Positions 6,931 through 15,827 of a DNA stretch of 64,000 bases are shown one piece after another. Within the stretch, counting starts at the first letter, position 1, and each line of letters opens with the position of its first letter. Position numbers and translations under genes: made by a program. The stretch spans positions 801,632 to 865,631 of the forward strand of contig JAFDVZ010000002.1 in assembly GCA_018268715.1 (NCBI GenBank), written 5' to 3'. Under the pieces are notes generated by a model. It searched no databases and was not told where the DNA came from. It was given only the letters and a program-made list of their open reading frames with translations. The DNA comes from Acidobacteriota bacterium (GTDB lineage Bacteria; Acidobacteriota; Terriglobia; Bryobacterales; Bryobacteraceae).

Positions 6931-7865
6931 GGCGCGAGCGGCTTGGCCTCGGAAACTTTCGTCCGCTTGGGCTGATCGGTGGTGGCGTAGTATCCGTTGC
7001 GCGTCCGGACCACCGGCCGCCCGGGACCGTTCACCGTCACCTTGATCTGCCGGAAGCTGCCGTCGAGCGCCTGCAAGGACGGCGAGTACGCGATGATGTA
7101 CTGATTCCGGATCTCGTGCGCCACGTCGAGCGACATCTTCTCGACCTCCGGCAGCGCCTTCGGGTAATACACCATCCCTCCCGAAGCCTCGGCCAGCGCC
7201 TTCAACGCGCGCTGCGCCTTCTTGCTCTCCCGCGGCTCCTCCTCGCCGAGGATGCCGATGGCGTAGATCAGCACCTCGCTCTGCCGCGCCTTCGCCACCA
7301 GCTTTTCGAGCGTCTCCATGCTGGCGGTGTCGTTGCCGTCCGTCACGACGAAGATGACCTTCTTGTCCTTCCTCGCCTTGTCCTTCATGTAGTCGATGGA
7401 CATGCTGATGGCGTCGCGCATGGCCGTGCCGCCTCGCGAATCGATCTTCTCGAGCGCCGCCTCCAGCTTGCGGACGTCGTTGGTGAACGGCTGGTCCAGG
7501 TAGGCCTCGTCGTTGAAGTTGACGATGAAAACCTCGTCCTGCGGATTGGACGCCTTCACCAGCGCCAACGCCGCCGCGCCCACCTTGGCCCGCTTCTCGC
7601 GCATGCTGCCGCTGTCGTCGATCAGCAGCCCCATCGACACCGGCACATCCTCGCGCTTGAAGATCTTGATCGATTGCTCGGCGCCGTTCTCAAACACCTT
7701 GAACGCGCCCTGGCCCAGGTTCGTCACCAGCTTGCCGCTCTTGTCCACCACGCTGGCGTGCAGCACCACCAGGCGCGTGTCGATGCGGAAAATGCCTTCG
7801 TCGCTCGGAGTCTGGCCCCAAGCCGCGGCCGCGATGAGTAAGGCGGCGCTAGTGAGTCGGTGCAT
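6927..7865 (-). CDS. Exported VWFA-related domain protein
   Basis: 312 aa with signal peptide MHRLTSAALLIAAAAWGQ. An N-terminal beta-rich section (FRIDTRLVVLHASVVDKSGK) leads into a von Willebrand A domain with an intact MIDAS (LLIDDSGSM, then SRGGTAMRDAI and VVTDGNDTAS). This architecture matches the acidobacterial VWFA-related family (TIGR03436-like). It likely acts in the periplasm as a metal-dependent protein-interaction module. Its start overlaps the 3' end of the upstream VWA gene by 17 bases and its stop overlaps the next start, so the four genes are tightly coupled. Confidence 0.88.
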   Translation of the reverse strand: MHRLTSAALLIAAAAWGQTPSDEGIFRIDTRLVVLHASVVDKSGKLVTNLGQGAFKVFENGAEQSIKIFKREDVPVSMGLLIDDSGSMREKRAKVGAAALALVKASNPQDEVFIVNFNDEAYLDQPFTNDVRKLEAALEKIDSRGGTAMRDAISMSIDYMKDKARKDKKVIFVVTDGNDTASMETLEKLVAKARQSEVLIYAIGILGEEEPRESKKAQRALKALAEASGGMVYYPKALPEVEKMSLDVAHEIRNQYIIAYSPSLQALDGSFRQIKVTVNGPGRPVVRTRNGYYATTDQPKRTKVSEAKPLAP

Positions 7866-8880
7866 AGTAACCTAACCGGAAGAACGCTTTGAGCGGCGGC
7901 AGGCCGCGCGGCTGGATCAGTTTCACGTTCACCCTCCGGTATTTGCCGTCGCGCTCCTGGTTCTTCGGACTATATCCAAGGACGTACTGATTGCGAAGTT
8001 CGATACCGATTTTCGCCGCGATGTCGGGCAGTTCGTTCAGATTCTCCACCGGGAAATGCCGCCCCCCGGTCTGCTCGGCGATCTCGGTCAGCAGCCCCGG
8101 TCCGGACATCTCTTCGGCGGTCCGCCCGCGCGACCCGACCGGCTCGAAGATCCCGATGGCGTAGATTTGCACATCGGCCTCGCGCACGGCGTTCTTGATC
8201 TCGCTCTCGGTGTAGCGGCTCGAGTTGTCGCCGCCGTCGGAGATCACCACCAGCGCCTTGCGCGGGTTGTGCGCCTTCTTCATCTGGTTCATCGCCAGGT
8301 ATACGCCGTCGAGCAGCGCCGTCCGCCCCTTGCTCTGCGTGAAGGTGAGCTGGTTCTGGATGTCCTCGGTGTTGCGCGTGAACGGGACCGCCATCACCGG
8401 CCGGTCGTTGAACTGCACCAGGAAGAACTCGTCTTCGGGGTTGGCCGTCTTGAAGAACTGGGCCACCGCCTGGCGCGATTTCTGCAGCTTGCTGCCCATG
8501 CTGCCGCTGGTGTCGAACACCAGGCCCACCGAAAGCGGCGCGTCTTCGCTCGAAAACTGCTGGATCTCCTGCTCCACCTTGTCTTCGAAGATCTTGAAGT
8601 GCTCGCGCTCGAGTCCGGTCACAAACCGGTTCATCGGATCGGTGACCGACACCGGAATCAGGACCAGCGTCGAGTCGATGCGGATGTTGGATCGTCGGTC
8701 GGACCCGTCCGGCTCCGCCGCCTTGGGCGTGCGCAGGCGTGGCTCAATAGTCGCGCGTGGCTCCGGCGCGGTCCCGGCAGGTTTGCCCGCGTCTTGCTTG
8801 GGTTTGTCTTCGGAGATCCCGGGAAGCGCGAGAAACGCCAAAGAAACGCCGAAAAGGAGGCACTTCGACATGTTCGGCAT
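7849..8880 (-). CDS. Exported VWFA-related domain protein
   Basis: 343 aa from ATG 8880 (GAGAGGG upstream); ATG 8871 is an alternative. Signal peptide MSKCLLFGVSLAFLALPG, then a Pro/Ala-rich linker, then the same architecture as the downstream paralogue: RIDSTLVLIPVSVTDPMNRF, and a VWA domain with MIDAS VFDTSGSM, SKGRTALLDG and VISDGGDNSS. The longer open frame towards 9618 is antisense-free but overlaps the ADOP permease in another frame and is not coding there. First gene of the four-gene VWA operon. Confidence 0.87.
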   Translation of the reverse strand: MPNMSKCLLFGVSLAFLALPGISEDKPKQDAGKPAGTAPEPRATIEPRLRTPKAAEPDGSDRRSNIRIDSTLVLIPVSVTDPMNRFVTGLEREHFKIFEDKVEQEIQQFSSEDAPLSVGLVFDTSGSMGSKLQKSRQAVAQFFKTANPEDEFFLVQFNDRPVMAVPFTRNTEDIQNQLTFTQSKGRTALLDGVYLAMNQMKKAHNPRKALVVISDGGDNSSRYTESEIKNAVREADVQIYAIGIFEPVGSRGRTAEEMSGPGLLTEIAEQTGGRHFPVENLNELPDIAAKIGIELRNQYVLGYSPKNQERDGKYRRVNVKLIQPRGLPPLKAFFRLGYYAPTH

Positions 8881-8972
8881 ATTGCGCCCTCTCTGTCCGA
8901 CTGTTCCTAAGTATAACATTGGCCTTACTGTGACCGGCCTCGCGCGGCCACAGGAACGCCGGATTTGGCGCC

Positions 8973-11417
8973 TTATTCGTAGCGCAAAGCGACCATCGGA
9001 TCCACCCGCGTGGCCCGCCGCGCCGGGATGTAGCTGGCCGCCGCGATCACCGCCAGCAACAGCGCCGCCGTGGCTCCAAACGTGACCGGATCGAACGGTC
9101 CGACGCCGAACAGAAGTTGCCGCATCAGCCGGGTCAGCCCCAACGACCCGATGATCCCCAGCGCCACTCCGGCCGCCCCCATCTTCAGGCCCTGGTTCAA
9201 CACCAGATGTAATACATCGGAGGGGCTCGCGCCGATCGCCATCCGGACGCCGAACTCCCGCGTCCGCTGCGCCGCGAGAAACGCCATCACGCCGTAAATA
9301 CCCACGGCCGCCAGCGCCACCGCGATGAACGAGAACAGGCTGAGCAGGACGGTGAGGAATCGGGGCCGGGCGCTGGCCGCCGCGATCACGTCGTCCATGA
9401 GTTCGATGCGCGACACCGGCAGCCCCGGATCGAGATCGGCCAACTGCCTGCGCACCGCGCCGACAATCTGCTTTGGATCGCCGGCGGTCTTGACCGCCAG
9501 GTACATGCCCTGGATGCCGCCGTCCACCTGGGTGTATGGAAAATACAGCTCCGTGCCGGTGGCCTTGTCCGTGCCGCCGTTCTTGACGTCGGCCGCCACC
9601 CCCACGATCGTGCGCCACGGGTCGTCCTTCGATGACGGCCGCACGCGTCGGCCGATCGGGCTCTGGGTCCCGTAGAAGGTCCGCGCCAGGGTCTGGTTGA
9701 TGATCACCGCCTTGTTAGCCTCGGCGGTGTCGCGAGCGTCGAAGGCCCGGCCCTCGACGATCGGGATGTGCATCATCTCGAAATAGCCGGCCGAGACGCC
9801 CTGGTAGTAGTCCACGTTCTGGTCCGGACCGCCCGGCGTCTTCACGTAGCCCTCGATGTCGGTGTCGTTGGCGTTCAGTATCCGCTGCGGCGGCAGTCCG
9901 CTCAGCAACGCCGCCGATTGGACGCCCGGCAGCACGCGCACGCGGTCGACCAGTCGCGTCCACAGGCCCCGCACCGCCGTGGGCGACGAGTACTGGCTTT
10001 GGGGCAGGGCGATGCGCATGGTGATCACACGGGCCGGGTCGACGCCGATGTTCACCTGCTGGAGCTTCCAGAACGTGCGGACCATCAGTCCGGCGCCGAC
10101 CAGCAGCATCAGGGCCAGGGCGAACTCGGTCACCACCATCGTCCGCCTGAGCCAGTGCGCTCCGCGAGTGGCGGTGCTGCGCCCGGTAGCGGTCTTGAGC
10201 GCTTCCTGAGTGTCGCCGGTGAACTGCGTCAATGGCGCCAAGCCGAACAGGATGCCGGTGATCAGGCTCGCGGCGGCGGTGAAGGCGAGTACGCGCCAAT
10301 CGACGTGCACTTCGGCGGCCCGGGGAATCGCGCCGCCGTTGAATGCGAGGATCAGCCTGAGCGCGCCCCAGGCGACGGCGAGCCCCGCGGCGGTCCCGAC
10401 GGCGGCCAACGCCAGGCCTTCGGTCAGGCACTGCCGGGCCAGGTCGAAGATGCTCGCGCCGATGGCTTTGCGGACCGTCATCTCGTGATGGCGCGACTCG
10501 GCGCGCGCGAGCAGCAGGTTGCCGACGTTCACGCAGGAGATCAGCAGCACAAACGCCACCGCGCCCAGCATGGTCAGCATCGCGGGCCGGACGTTGCCGA
10601 TCACCTCGCCGTGATAGGGCTTGGCGAGCAGTGTGTGAAATTTGGTGTCGAAGCTGTGTGTCTTGGGCGGCCGGTGCTGTTCGGCGTAGGTCATGATGGC
10701 GAGCAGTTCCTGCTGCGCCTGATCGACGGTGACGCCGGGCTTCAGCCGTCCGATGACGGACTGGAAGTGGTTGGCCCGTCCGCCCGGCCGGGCGGGATCG
10801 ATCTGCTGCGGGAACCACAGTTCGGGAGCGTCCACTTCTCCGGGCGGGAAGGCGAATCCCTTGGGCATAACGCCCACAACCGTGGCCGCGAGTCCGTTGA
10901 CCTTGAATTCGCGGCCGATGATATTCGGCTGTCCGCCGAACGCGCGCCGCCACAGCCCGTCGGAGATCACCGCCGCCGGCGGAGCGCCGGGCCGTCCGTC
11001 ATCCGCGGTCAGCACCCGGCCGGACTGCGCCGAGACGCCCAGCATCGGCATCAGCCCGCCGGTGACGTTCGCCGCCGTGACGCGGACTGGTTCACCCGAC
11101 GCCGCGATGTTCAGGCCCGTCGTGACGTAAGATTCGAGCGCCTCGTAGGAGGTCGCCGTCCGCCGCAGGTCGAGCAGTTCAGGCGTCGACATCCAGAATT
11201 TGCGAAACCCGCCGCTCGAACCGTAGGTGGGGAACTCAGTGTACACTCGCACCAGCCGCTCCGGATCGCGGAACGCCAGCGGCCGCAGCACGACGGCGTT
11301 GACCACGGTGAAGATGGCGGTGTTGGCGCCGATGCCGAGCGCCAGGCAGAGTACGGCGGCCGCGGCCAGCCCGGGATTCTTCAGCAGGGTCCGGATTGCA
11401 AAACGGAGATCGCGCAT
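8973..11417 (-). CDS. ADOP-family duplicated MacB/FtsX permease
   Basis: 814 aa. The N-terminus (MRDLRFAIRTLLKNPGLAAA, then ALGIGANTAIFTVVNAVVLR) is the signature of the acidobacterial duplicated orphan permeases. It has an N-terminal membrane segment, a periplasmic MacB-like domain, three membrane segments about residues 280-390, a second start-like segment (LRRTMVVTEFALALMLLVGA), a second periplasmic domain, and three final membrane segments ending in PARRATRVDPMVALRYE. No ATPase gene is adjacent, hence orphan. Probable role is mechanotransmission-type export with an ATPase encoded elsewhere, or a regulatory role. Confidence 0.92.
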   Translation of the reverse strand: MRDLRFAIRTLLKNPGLAAAAVLCLALGIGANTAIFTVVNAVVLRPLAFRDPERLVRVYTEFPTYGSSGGFRKFWMSTPELLDLRRTATSYEALESYVTTGLNIAASGEPVRVTAANVTGGLMPMLGVSAQSGRVLTADDGRPGAPPAAVISDGLWRRAFGGQPNIIGREFKVNGLAATVVGVMPKGFAFPPGEVDAPELWFPQQIDPARPGGRANHFQSVIGRLKPGVTVDQAQQELLAIMTYAEQHRPPKTHSFDTKFHTLLAKPYHGEVIGNVRPAMLTMLGAVAFVLLISCVNVGNLLLARAESRHHEMTVRKAIGASIFDLARQCLTEGLALAAVGTAAGLAVAWGALRLILAFNGGAIPRAAEVHVDWRVLAFTAAASLITGILFGLAPLTQFTGDTQEALKTATGRSTATRGAHWLRRTMVVTEFALALMLLVGAGLMVRTFWKLQQVNIGVDPARVITMRIALPQSQYSSPTAVRGLWTRLVDRVRVLPGVQSAALLSGLPPQRILNANDTDIEGYVKTPGGPDQNVDYYQGVSAGYFEMMHIPIVEGRAFDARDTAEANKAVIINQTLARTFYGTQSPIGRRVRPSSKDDPWRTIVGVAADVKNGGTDKATGTELYFPYTQVDGGIQGMYLAVKTAGDPKQIVGAVRRQLADLDPGLPVSRIELMDDVIAAASARPRFLTVLLSLFSFIAVALAAVGIYGVMAFLAAQRTREFGVRMAIGASPSDVLHLVLNQGLKMGAAGVALGIIGSLGLTRLMRQLLFGVGPFDPVTFGATAALLLAVIAAASYIPARRATRVDPMVALRYE

Positions 11418-11500
11418 AGCTGCTTATACGAGCTTCGCGGCGGATTGTTTCGGAAAAACTTGGGTGGGCCAACGGGTATAGAATCTTGGTGACAACTGCC

Positions 11501-12778
11501 ATGACCACCCGACGCCAGATCCTCAAGAGCGCGGTCGCGCCGATGATCGTCCCGAGCGTCGTGCTCGGCCAGCGGGCCGGAGCCGTTGCCCCCAGCGACA
11601 AGATCGTTTTCGGCGGCATCGGCATCGGATCCCGCGGCGCGCACGTGCTGAGCAAGCTGCTGGCCTTCGATGACGCGCGTTTCGTCGCCATCTGCGACGT
11701 CCGCAACGAGCGCCGCGAAGAGATCAAGGCCACCGCCGACAAGCGATACGGCAACCACGATTGCCAGATGTACGACGACCAGTATGCGCTGCTCGCGCGG
11801 GGCGACATCGACGCCGTGCTGATCGCCACCGGCGACCGGTGGCACACGCCGCTCGCCATCATCGCCGCGCAGCACGGCAAGGATGTCTACTGCGAAAAGC
11901 CATGCTCGATGTCGATCGAGGAAAGCTGGGCGCTGGCCGACGCGTTCCGGCGCTACGGCCGCATCTACCAGGCCGGCTGCCAGCGGCGCAACGGCGCGAA
12001 TTTCGTGCTGTGCAAGGAGCTGCTCGATTCGGGCGCGCTGGGCAAATTGCAGACGCTGTACGCGAACGTGGGGCCGTCGGTGAACTGGCCTCCGCTGCCA
12101 AGCCGCGACTGGCTGGCCGGCGAACCGCTGCCGCCCAAACAGGTGCTCGATTGGGAACGGTGGCTGGGTCCGGCGCCGTGGCGTCCGTATCATCCGTCCT
12201 ATGTGCGCGGCGGGTGGCGGAACTTCTACGATTTCCACGGCGGCGGGATTCTCGAATGGGGTTCTCACACCGTCGATTTGTGCCAGTGGGCCGCTGGTTA
12301 CGACAACATCCAGCCGGTGGAGTACGAGCCGGTGGGAACCAACGTTGGTCCCTACAAGGTGCTGTGCAAGTACGCCAACGGCGTGAAACTCGTGATGCGC
12401 GACGATGGTTGGGATGGCGCCCTGAAGACCGGATCGTGCAGCTTCCGCATTGAGGGCGACAAGGGCTGGGTCGAGACGGGCGACCAGACCAGGATCGAGT
12501 GCTCCGATAACATCCGGCCCTTGCTGAGGCCGACCGAATCGGCGAGCCTCGCGCTGGTGAACCATGTCGCCGACCTGCTGCGCGCCATCAAGTCGCGCCA
12601 GACGCCCAAGGCGAGCGCCGCGGCCGCGGCTAACTCGCATGTCACTTGCCACGCGGCCTTCATCGCTTACCAACGTGGGAAGACCCTGAGTTGGGACGTG
12701 GCGAAGCGCGAGTTCACCAACGACGACATTGCGAACCGGATGAGGTCGCGCGCGCTGCGCGAGCCCTGGCGAATCTGA
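11501..12778 (+). CDS. Tat-exported Gfo/Idh/MocA-family oxidoreductase
   Basis: 425 aa from ATG 11501; a TTG at 11486 would add five residues. A twin-arginine signal (MTTRRQILKSAVAPMIVPSV) precedes a Rossmann domain (FGGIGIGSRGAHV) and the family EKP motif (VYCEKPCSMSIEESWA), followed by the C-terminal substrate domain with WRNFYDFHGGGILEWGSHTV. It is expected to oxidise or reduce a sugar-like substrate using NAD(P), bound before export. Followed by a HEAT-repeat gene after 17 bases, with a good ribosome binding site, so probably co-transcribed. Confidence 0.88.
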   Translation: MTTRRQILKSAVAPMIVPSVVLGQRAGAVAPSDKIVFGGIGIGSRGAHVLSKLLAFDDARFVAICDVRNERREEIKATADKRYGNHDCQMYDDQYALLARGDIDAVLIATGDRWHTPLAIIAAQHGKDVYCEKPCSMSIEESWALADAFRRYGRIYQAGCQRRNGANFVLCKELLDSGALGKLQTLYANVGPSVNWPPLPSRDWLAGEPLPPKQVLDWERWLGPAPWRPYHPSYVRGGWRNFYDFHGGGILEWGSHTVDLCQWAAGYDNIQPVEYEPVGTNVGPYKVLCKYANGVKLVMRDDGWDGALKTGSCSFRIEGDKGWVETGDQTRIECSDNIRPLLRPTESASLALVNHVADLLRAIKSRQTPKASAAAAANSHVTCHAAFIAYQRGKTLSWDVAKREFTNDDIANRMRSRALREPWRI

Positions 12779-12795
12779 ACGAAGGAGACACTACG

Positions 12796-13503
12796 ATGCC
12801 GCAAACACAAACCACTGCTCCAGCGCCCCAGGCGGCCAAGCCGAAACCCGCGCCCCCGCCGGTTCCGCCTCCCGAGTTCATGGAAGGCGACATCGCCCGG
12901 ATGGATGGCCCCGCGCTTCTGGCCGTGCTGAACGACTCCGGCGCCTCCGAGTTTAAGAAGGCGAAGGCCTGTCAGCGGATCGGCGAGGCGGGCTTCAAGG
13001 AAGCCGTGCCGGCGCTGGTCGCCTTGCTTTCCGACGATCATCTCAGCACCTACGCCCGTTACGGGCTGGAGCCGATCGCCGATCCATCGGTGGACGATGC
13101 CCTGCGGGCGGCCCTCCCAAGGCTTAAAGGCAAATATCTGATCGGAGTCATAAACTCTATTTCGAAGCGGCGAGACGCCAAGGCGACTCCGGCGCTGGTG
13201 AAGTTAATGCACGAGCAGGATGTAGAGACAGCCCGCGCCGCGGCTTCGGCGATTGGCCATATCGGCGGACTGACGGCGGTGCGGGACTTGCGCGCCGCCT
13301 TGCCGAAGACGCAGGGAGCGGTGCGTGTGGCGGTTGCGGACGCATGCCTGGTGTGTGCGGAACGGCTGCTCAGCGAAGGGAAACGCGACGACGCCCTAGC
13401 TCTCTACGCTTCGATGACTGCCGCGGATATTCCGAAACCCGTGCGCCTGGCGGCGATGCAGGGAATCGTGCGGGAAGAGACTTCGCTGGAGCGCCCGAGA
13501 TAG
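12796..13503 (+). CDS. HEAT-repeat protein
   Basis: 235 aa from ATG 12796, with GAAGGAG upstream. A proline-rich N-terminus (PAPPPVPPPEF) leads into repeated helical pairs of HEAT type, for example RIGEAGFKEAVPALVALL, then ATPALVKLMHEQDVETARAA and GGLTAVRDLRAALPK. No signal peptide is visible. HEAT repeats form protein-binding solenoids; proteins like this often accompany Gfo/Idh and c-type cytochrome genes in Acidobacteria and Planctomycetes. The partner is unknown. Confidence 0.75.
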   Translation: MPQTQTTAPAPQAAKPKPAPPPVPPPEFMEGDIARMDGPALLAVLNDSGASEFKKAKACQRIGEAGFKEAVPALVALLSDDHLSTYARYGLEPIADPSVDDALRAALPRLKGKYLIGVINSISKRRDAKATPALVKLMHEQDVETARAAASAIGHIGGLTAVRDLRAALPKTQGAVRVAVADACLVCAERLLSEGKRDDALALYASMTAADIPKPVRLAAMQGIVREETSLERPR

Positions 13504-13577
13504 TCCGACCCAGCTTAACGGCTTCAACGTGGAAGCCGATCGCTTGGTCGATTATCGCTAGTGTAAACGATTCCCGC

Positions 13578-14354
13578 TCAAATATGGCGGAGAAATAGCA
13601 GAACGGACATCGAATACCCGACGACTATGACAAATCGCCGCACGGCGACGCGTCCAATCTTCCTAGCAACACCCGCCGCGCCATAGCCGCCCAACACGGC
13701 GGCTATGGCCATCGGGGCCACATAACGCCAGTCCACCATGTGAGTCGTTATAAATAAGACAGCAGCCACCCCATTCACGCAAAGTGCGAACAAACTGGTG
13801 AGCGCGTTCATTTGCAGGATGTCGGTCATGCCAAGTATCGCGAGCGATGACAGCATCATGATGCTCATGCCGGCGCCGAAGTAGCCGCCGTAGATCGCCA
13901 CCAACAGGTTGAGCGCGAAAGCGCCGGGCATCCAGACGTCGTGTCCGCCGGCGCCGCGGGCGCCGAGGCGTTTTTGAATGGGCGCCTGCACCGTGAAGAG
14001 CACCGTCGCAAAGAGGATTAGAAACGGGACGAGATGGTCGAACAGCGAGGCCGGCGTCGAACGCAGCAGCCACGCGCCAATGCCGCCGCCGACGAGGCTC
14101 GATACCGCGAGCCATCGCATTCGCCGGCTGGTTTGGCGGAACTCGTTACGAAAGCCCCAGATGCTGCCGAGCGAACCCGGCCAGATGGCGACGGTGCTGG
14201 TGGCGTTCGCCGTGATCGACGGCAGACCGAGCCAGACCAGCGTGGGAAACGACACCAACGTGCCGCCGCCCGCAACCGAATTGATGGCGCCGGCCAGAAA
14301 TGCCGCCGCCGCGGCGGTGACAACGGGAGGAACGGGGAACTGCATCCGTTCCAT
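13578..14354 (-). CDS. TauE/SafE-family membrane permease
   Basis: 258 aa, about eight hydrophobic segments. The N-terminus has the family hallmark AGAINSVAGGGTLVSFPTLV followed by LPSITANATSTVAIWPGSLG. This family exports or imports small anions such as sulfite or sulfoacetate; the substrate here cannot be told. ATG 14354 is used, with ATG 14345 as an alternative; neither has a strong ribosome binding site. Convergent with the HEAT-repeat gene. Confidence 0.87.
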   Translation of the reverse strand: MERMQFPVPPVVTAAAAAFLAGAINSVAGGGTLVSFPTLVWLGLPSITANATSTVAIWPGSLGSIWGFRNEFRQTSRRMRWLAVSSLVGGGIGAWLLRSTPASLFDHLVPFLILFATVLFTVQAPIQKRLGARGAGGHDVWMPGAFALNLLVAIYGGYFGAGMSIMMLSSLAILGMTDILQMNALTSLFALCVNGVAAVLFITTHMVDWRYVAPMAIAAVLGGYGAAGVARKIGRVAVRRFVIVVGYSMSVLLFLRHI

Positions 14355-14387
14355 TATGGCGAGATGGCGGGTCCCGGCGCCGCCGCG

Positions 14388-15827
14388 TCAGGCGAGAATG
14401 TCGTTCACAATGCTGCCGTGGACGTCCGTTAAGCGGAAGTCGCGGCCCTGATATCGATAAGTCAGTTTCGTGTGATCGATGCCCAGACAGTGGAGCAGGG
14501 TCGCGTTCATGTCGTGAACGTGGACCGGGTTTTCGGTGATGTTATAGGAGTAATCGTCGGTCGCGCCGTAACTCACGCCGGGCTTGACGCCTCCACCCGC
14601 CATCCAGACCGTGAAGCAGCGCGGATGGTGGTCGCGGCCGTAGTTTTCAGGCGAGAGATTGCCCTGACAATAGACCGTGCGGCCGAATTCGCCTCCCCAT
14701 ACGACCAGGGTGTCGTCGAGCATGCCCCGCTGCTTCAGGTCCTTGATCAGCGCCGCTGAGGGTTGGTCTGTGTCAAGGCACTGCGGCGGCAACTGACGCG
14801 GGACGCCTTCGTGATGGTCCCAGCCCATGTGATAGAGCTGGATGAATCGCACGCCGCGTTCAGCCATGCGGCGGGCCAGGATGCAGTTGGCCGCGTACGT
14901 GCCCGGCGTCCTTGAGTCGGGGCCGTACATTTCGAAGGTGGAGGCCGGCTCCTTGGATAGGTCGGTGAGTTCCGGCACGGATGTCTGCATCCGGTAGGAC
15001 ATCTCGTATTGGCGGATGCGAGTTACGATCTCAGGGTCGCCGAAGTGGTCGAGGTTGATCTCATTGAGTTGTCGGATGTCGTCGAGCATCGACCGTTTCA
15101 CGTCGGGTTGGATGCCGGCGGGGTTGGAGAGATAGAGCACCGGGTCGCCGCCGGAACGGAATTTCACGCCCTGGTAGGCCGAGGGAAGAAAGCCGCTGCC
15201 CCAGAGACGGTCGTACAGGGGTTGGTCGACCTTGCGGCCAGTGCCGCGGGAGATCATCACGATGAAGGCGGGCAGGTCGTCGGTTTCACAGCCCAGGCCG
15301 TATGAGACCCAGGAGCCGAAGCAGGGGCGGCCGGCCACCTGGCTACCGGTCTGGATGAAGGTGATGGCCGGGTCGTGATTGATCGCCTCTGTGAACAGGC
15401 TCTTAACGACGCAGATATCGTCGGAGATTCCGGCGGTGTGAGGCAGTAACTCAGAGAACCAGGTTCCGGCTTTGCCGTGTTGGGAGAACTTGTATTTCGA
15501 CGGGGCGACCGGGAATTTCTTCTGGTCCGCGGTCATGCCGGTGAGGCGCTGGCCGCGGCGAATGGAGTCAGGCAATTCCTCGGCGAAACGCTTGGTGAGC
15601 TGGGGCTTGGGGTCGAACAGGTCCATCTGCGACGGAGCGCCGGACTGGTGGAGATAGATGACCCGCTTGGCTTTCGGCTTAAAGTTCGGGAAGCCCGTGA
15701 GTCCCTTCGAGGCGAAGGCCCTTGGGGCCAGCAAGGAGGCCAACGCGGCCGTTCCGACGCCATTCACCGCCCGGCCGAATAACTGCCGGCGAGTCAGCAT
15801 GAGACGGTGTTCGCGAAGCGGGGTCAT
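14388..15827 (-). CDS. DUF1501 family protein, Tat-exported
   Basis: 479 aa. A twin-arginine signal ([20 protein letters not shown]) precedes a sulfatase/alkaline-phosphatase-like fold seen in DUF1501 proteins: [40 protein letters not shown] and [22 protein letters not shown]1501 genes almost always accompany cytochrome/DUF1549/DUF1553 genes, as here, where the ATG overlaps the stop of that gene as ATGA. Function is not established; a periplasmic enzyme is likely. Confidence 0.9.
   Translation of the reverse strand: MTPLREHRLMLTRRQLFGRAVNGVGTAALASLLAPRAFASKGLTGFPNFKPKAKRVIYLHQSGAPSQMDLFDPKPQLTKRFAEELPDSIRRGQRLTGMTADQKKFPVAPSKYKFSQHGKAGTWFSELLPHTAGISDDICVVKSLFTEAINHDPAITFIQTGSQVAGRPCFGSWVSYGLGCETDDLPAFIVMISRGTGRKVDQPLYDRLWGSGFLPSAYQGVKFRSGGDPVLYLSNPAGIQPDVKRSMLDDIRQLNEINLDHFGDPEIVTRIRQYEMSYRMQTSVPELTDLSKEPASTFEMYGPDSRTPGTYAANCILARRMAERGVRFIQLYHMGWDHHEGVPRQLPPQCLDTDQPSAALIKDLKQRGMLDDTLVVWGGEFGRTVYCQGNLSPENYGRDHHPRCFTVWMAGGGVKPGVSYGATDDYSYNITENPVHVHDMNATLLHCLGIDHTKLTYRYQGRDFRLTDVHGSIVNDILA

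Noticed and set aside
9768..11492. 574-codon plus-strand ORF
   Set aside because: Antisense to the ADOP permease, low complexity and without a recognisable domain.
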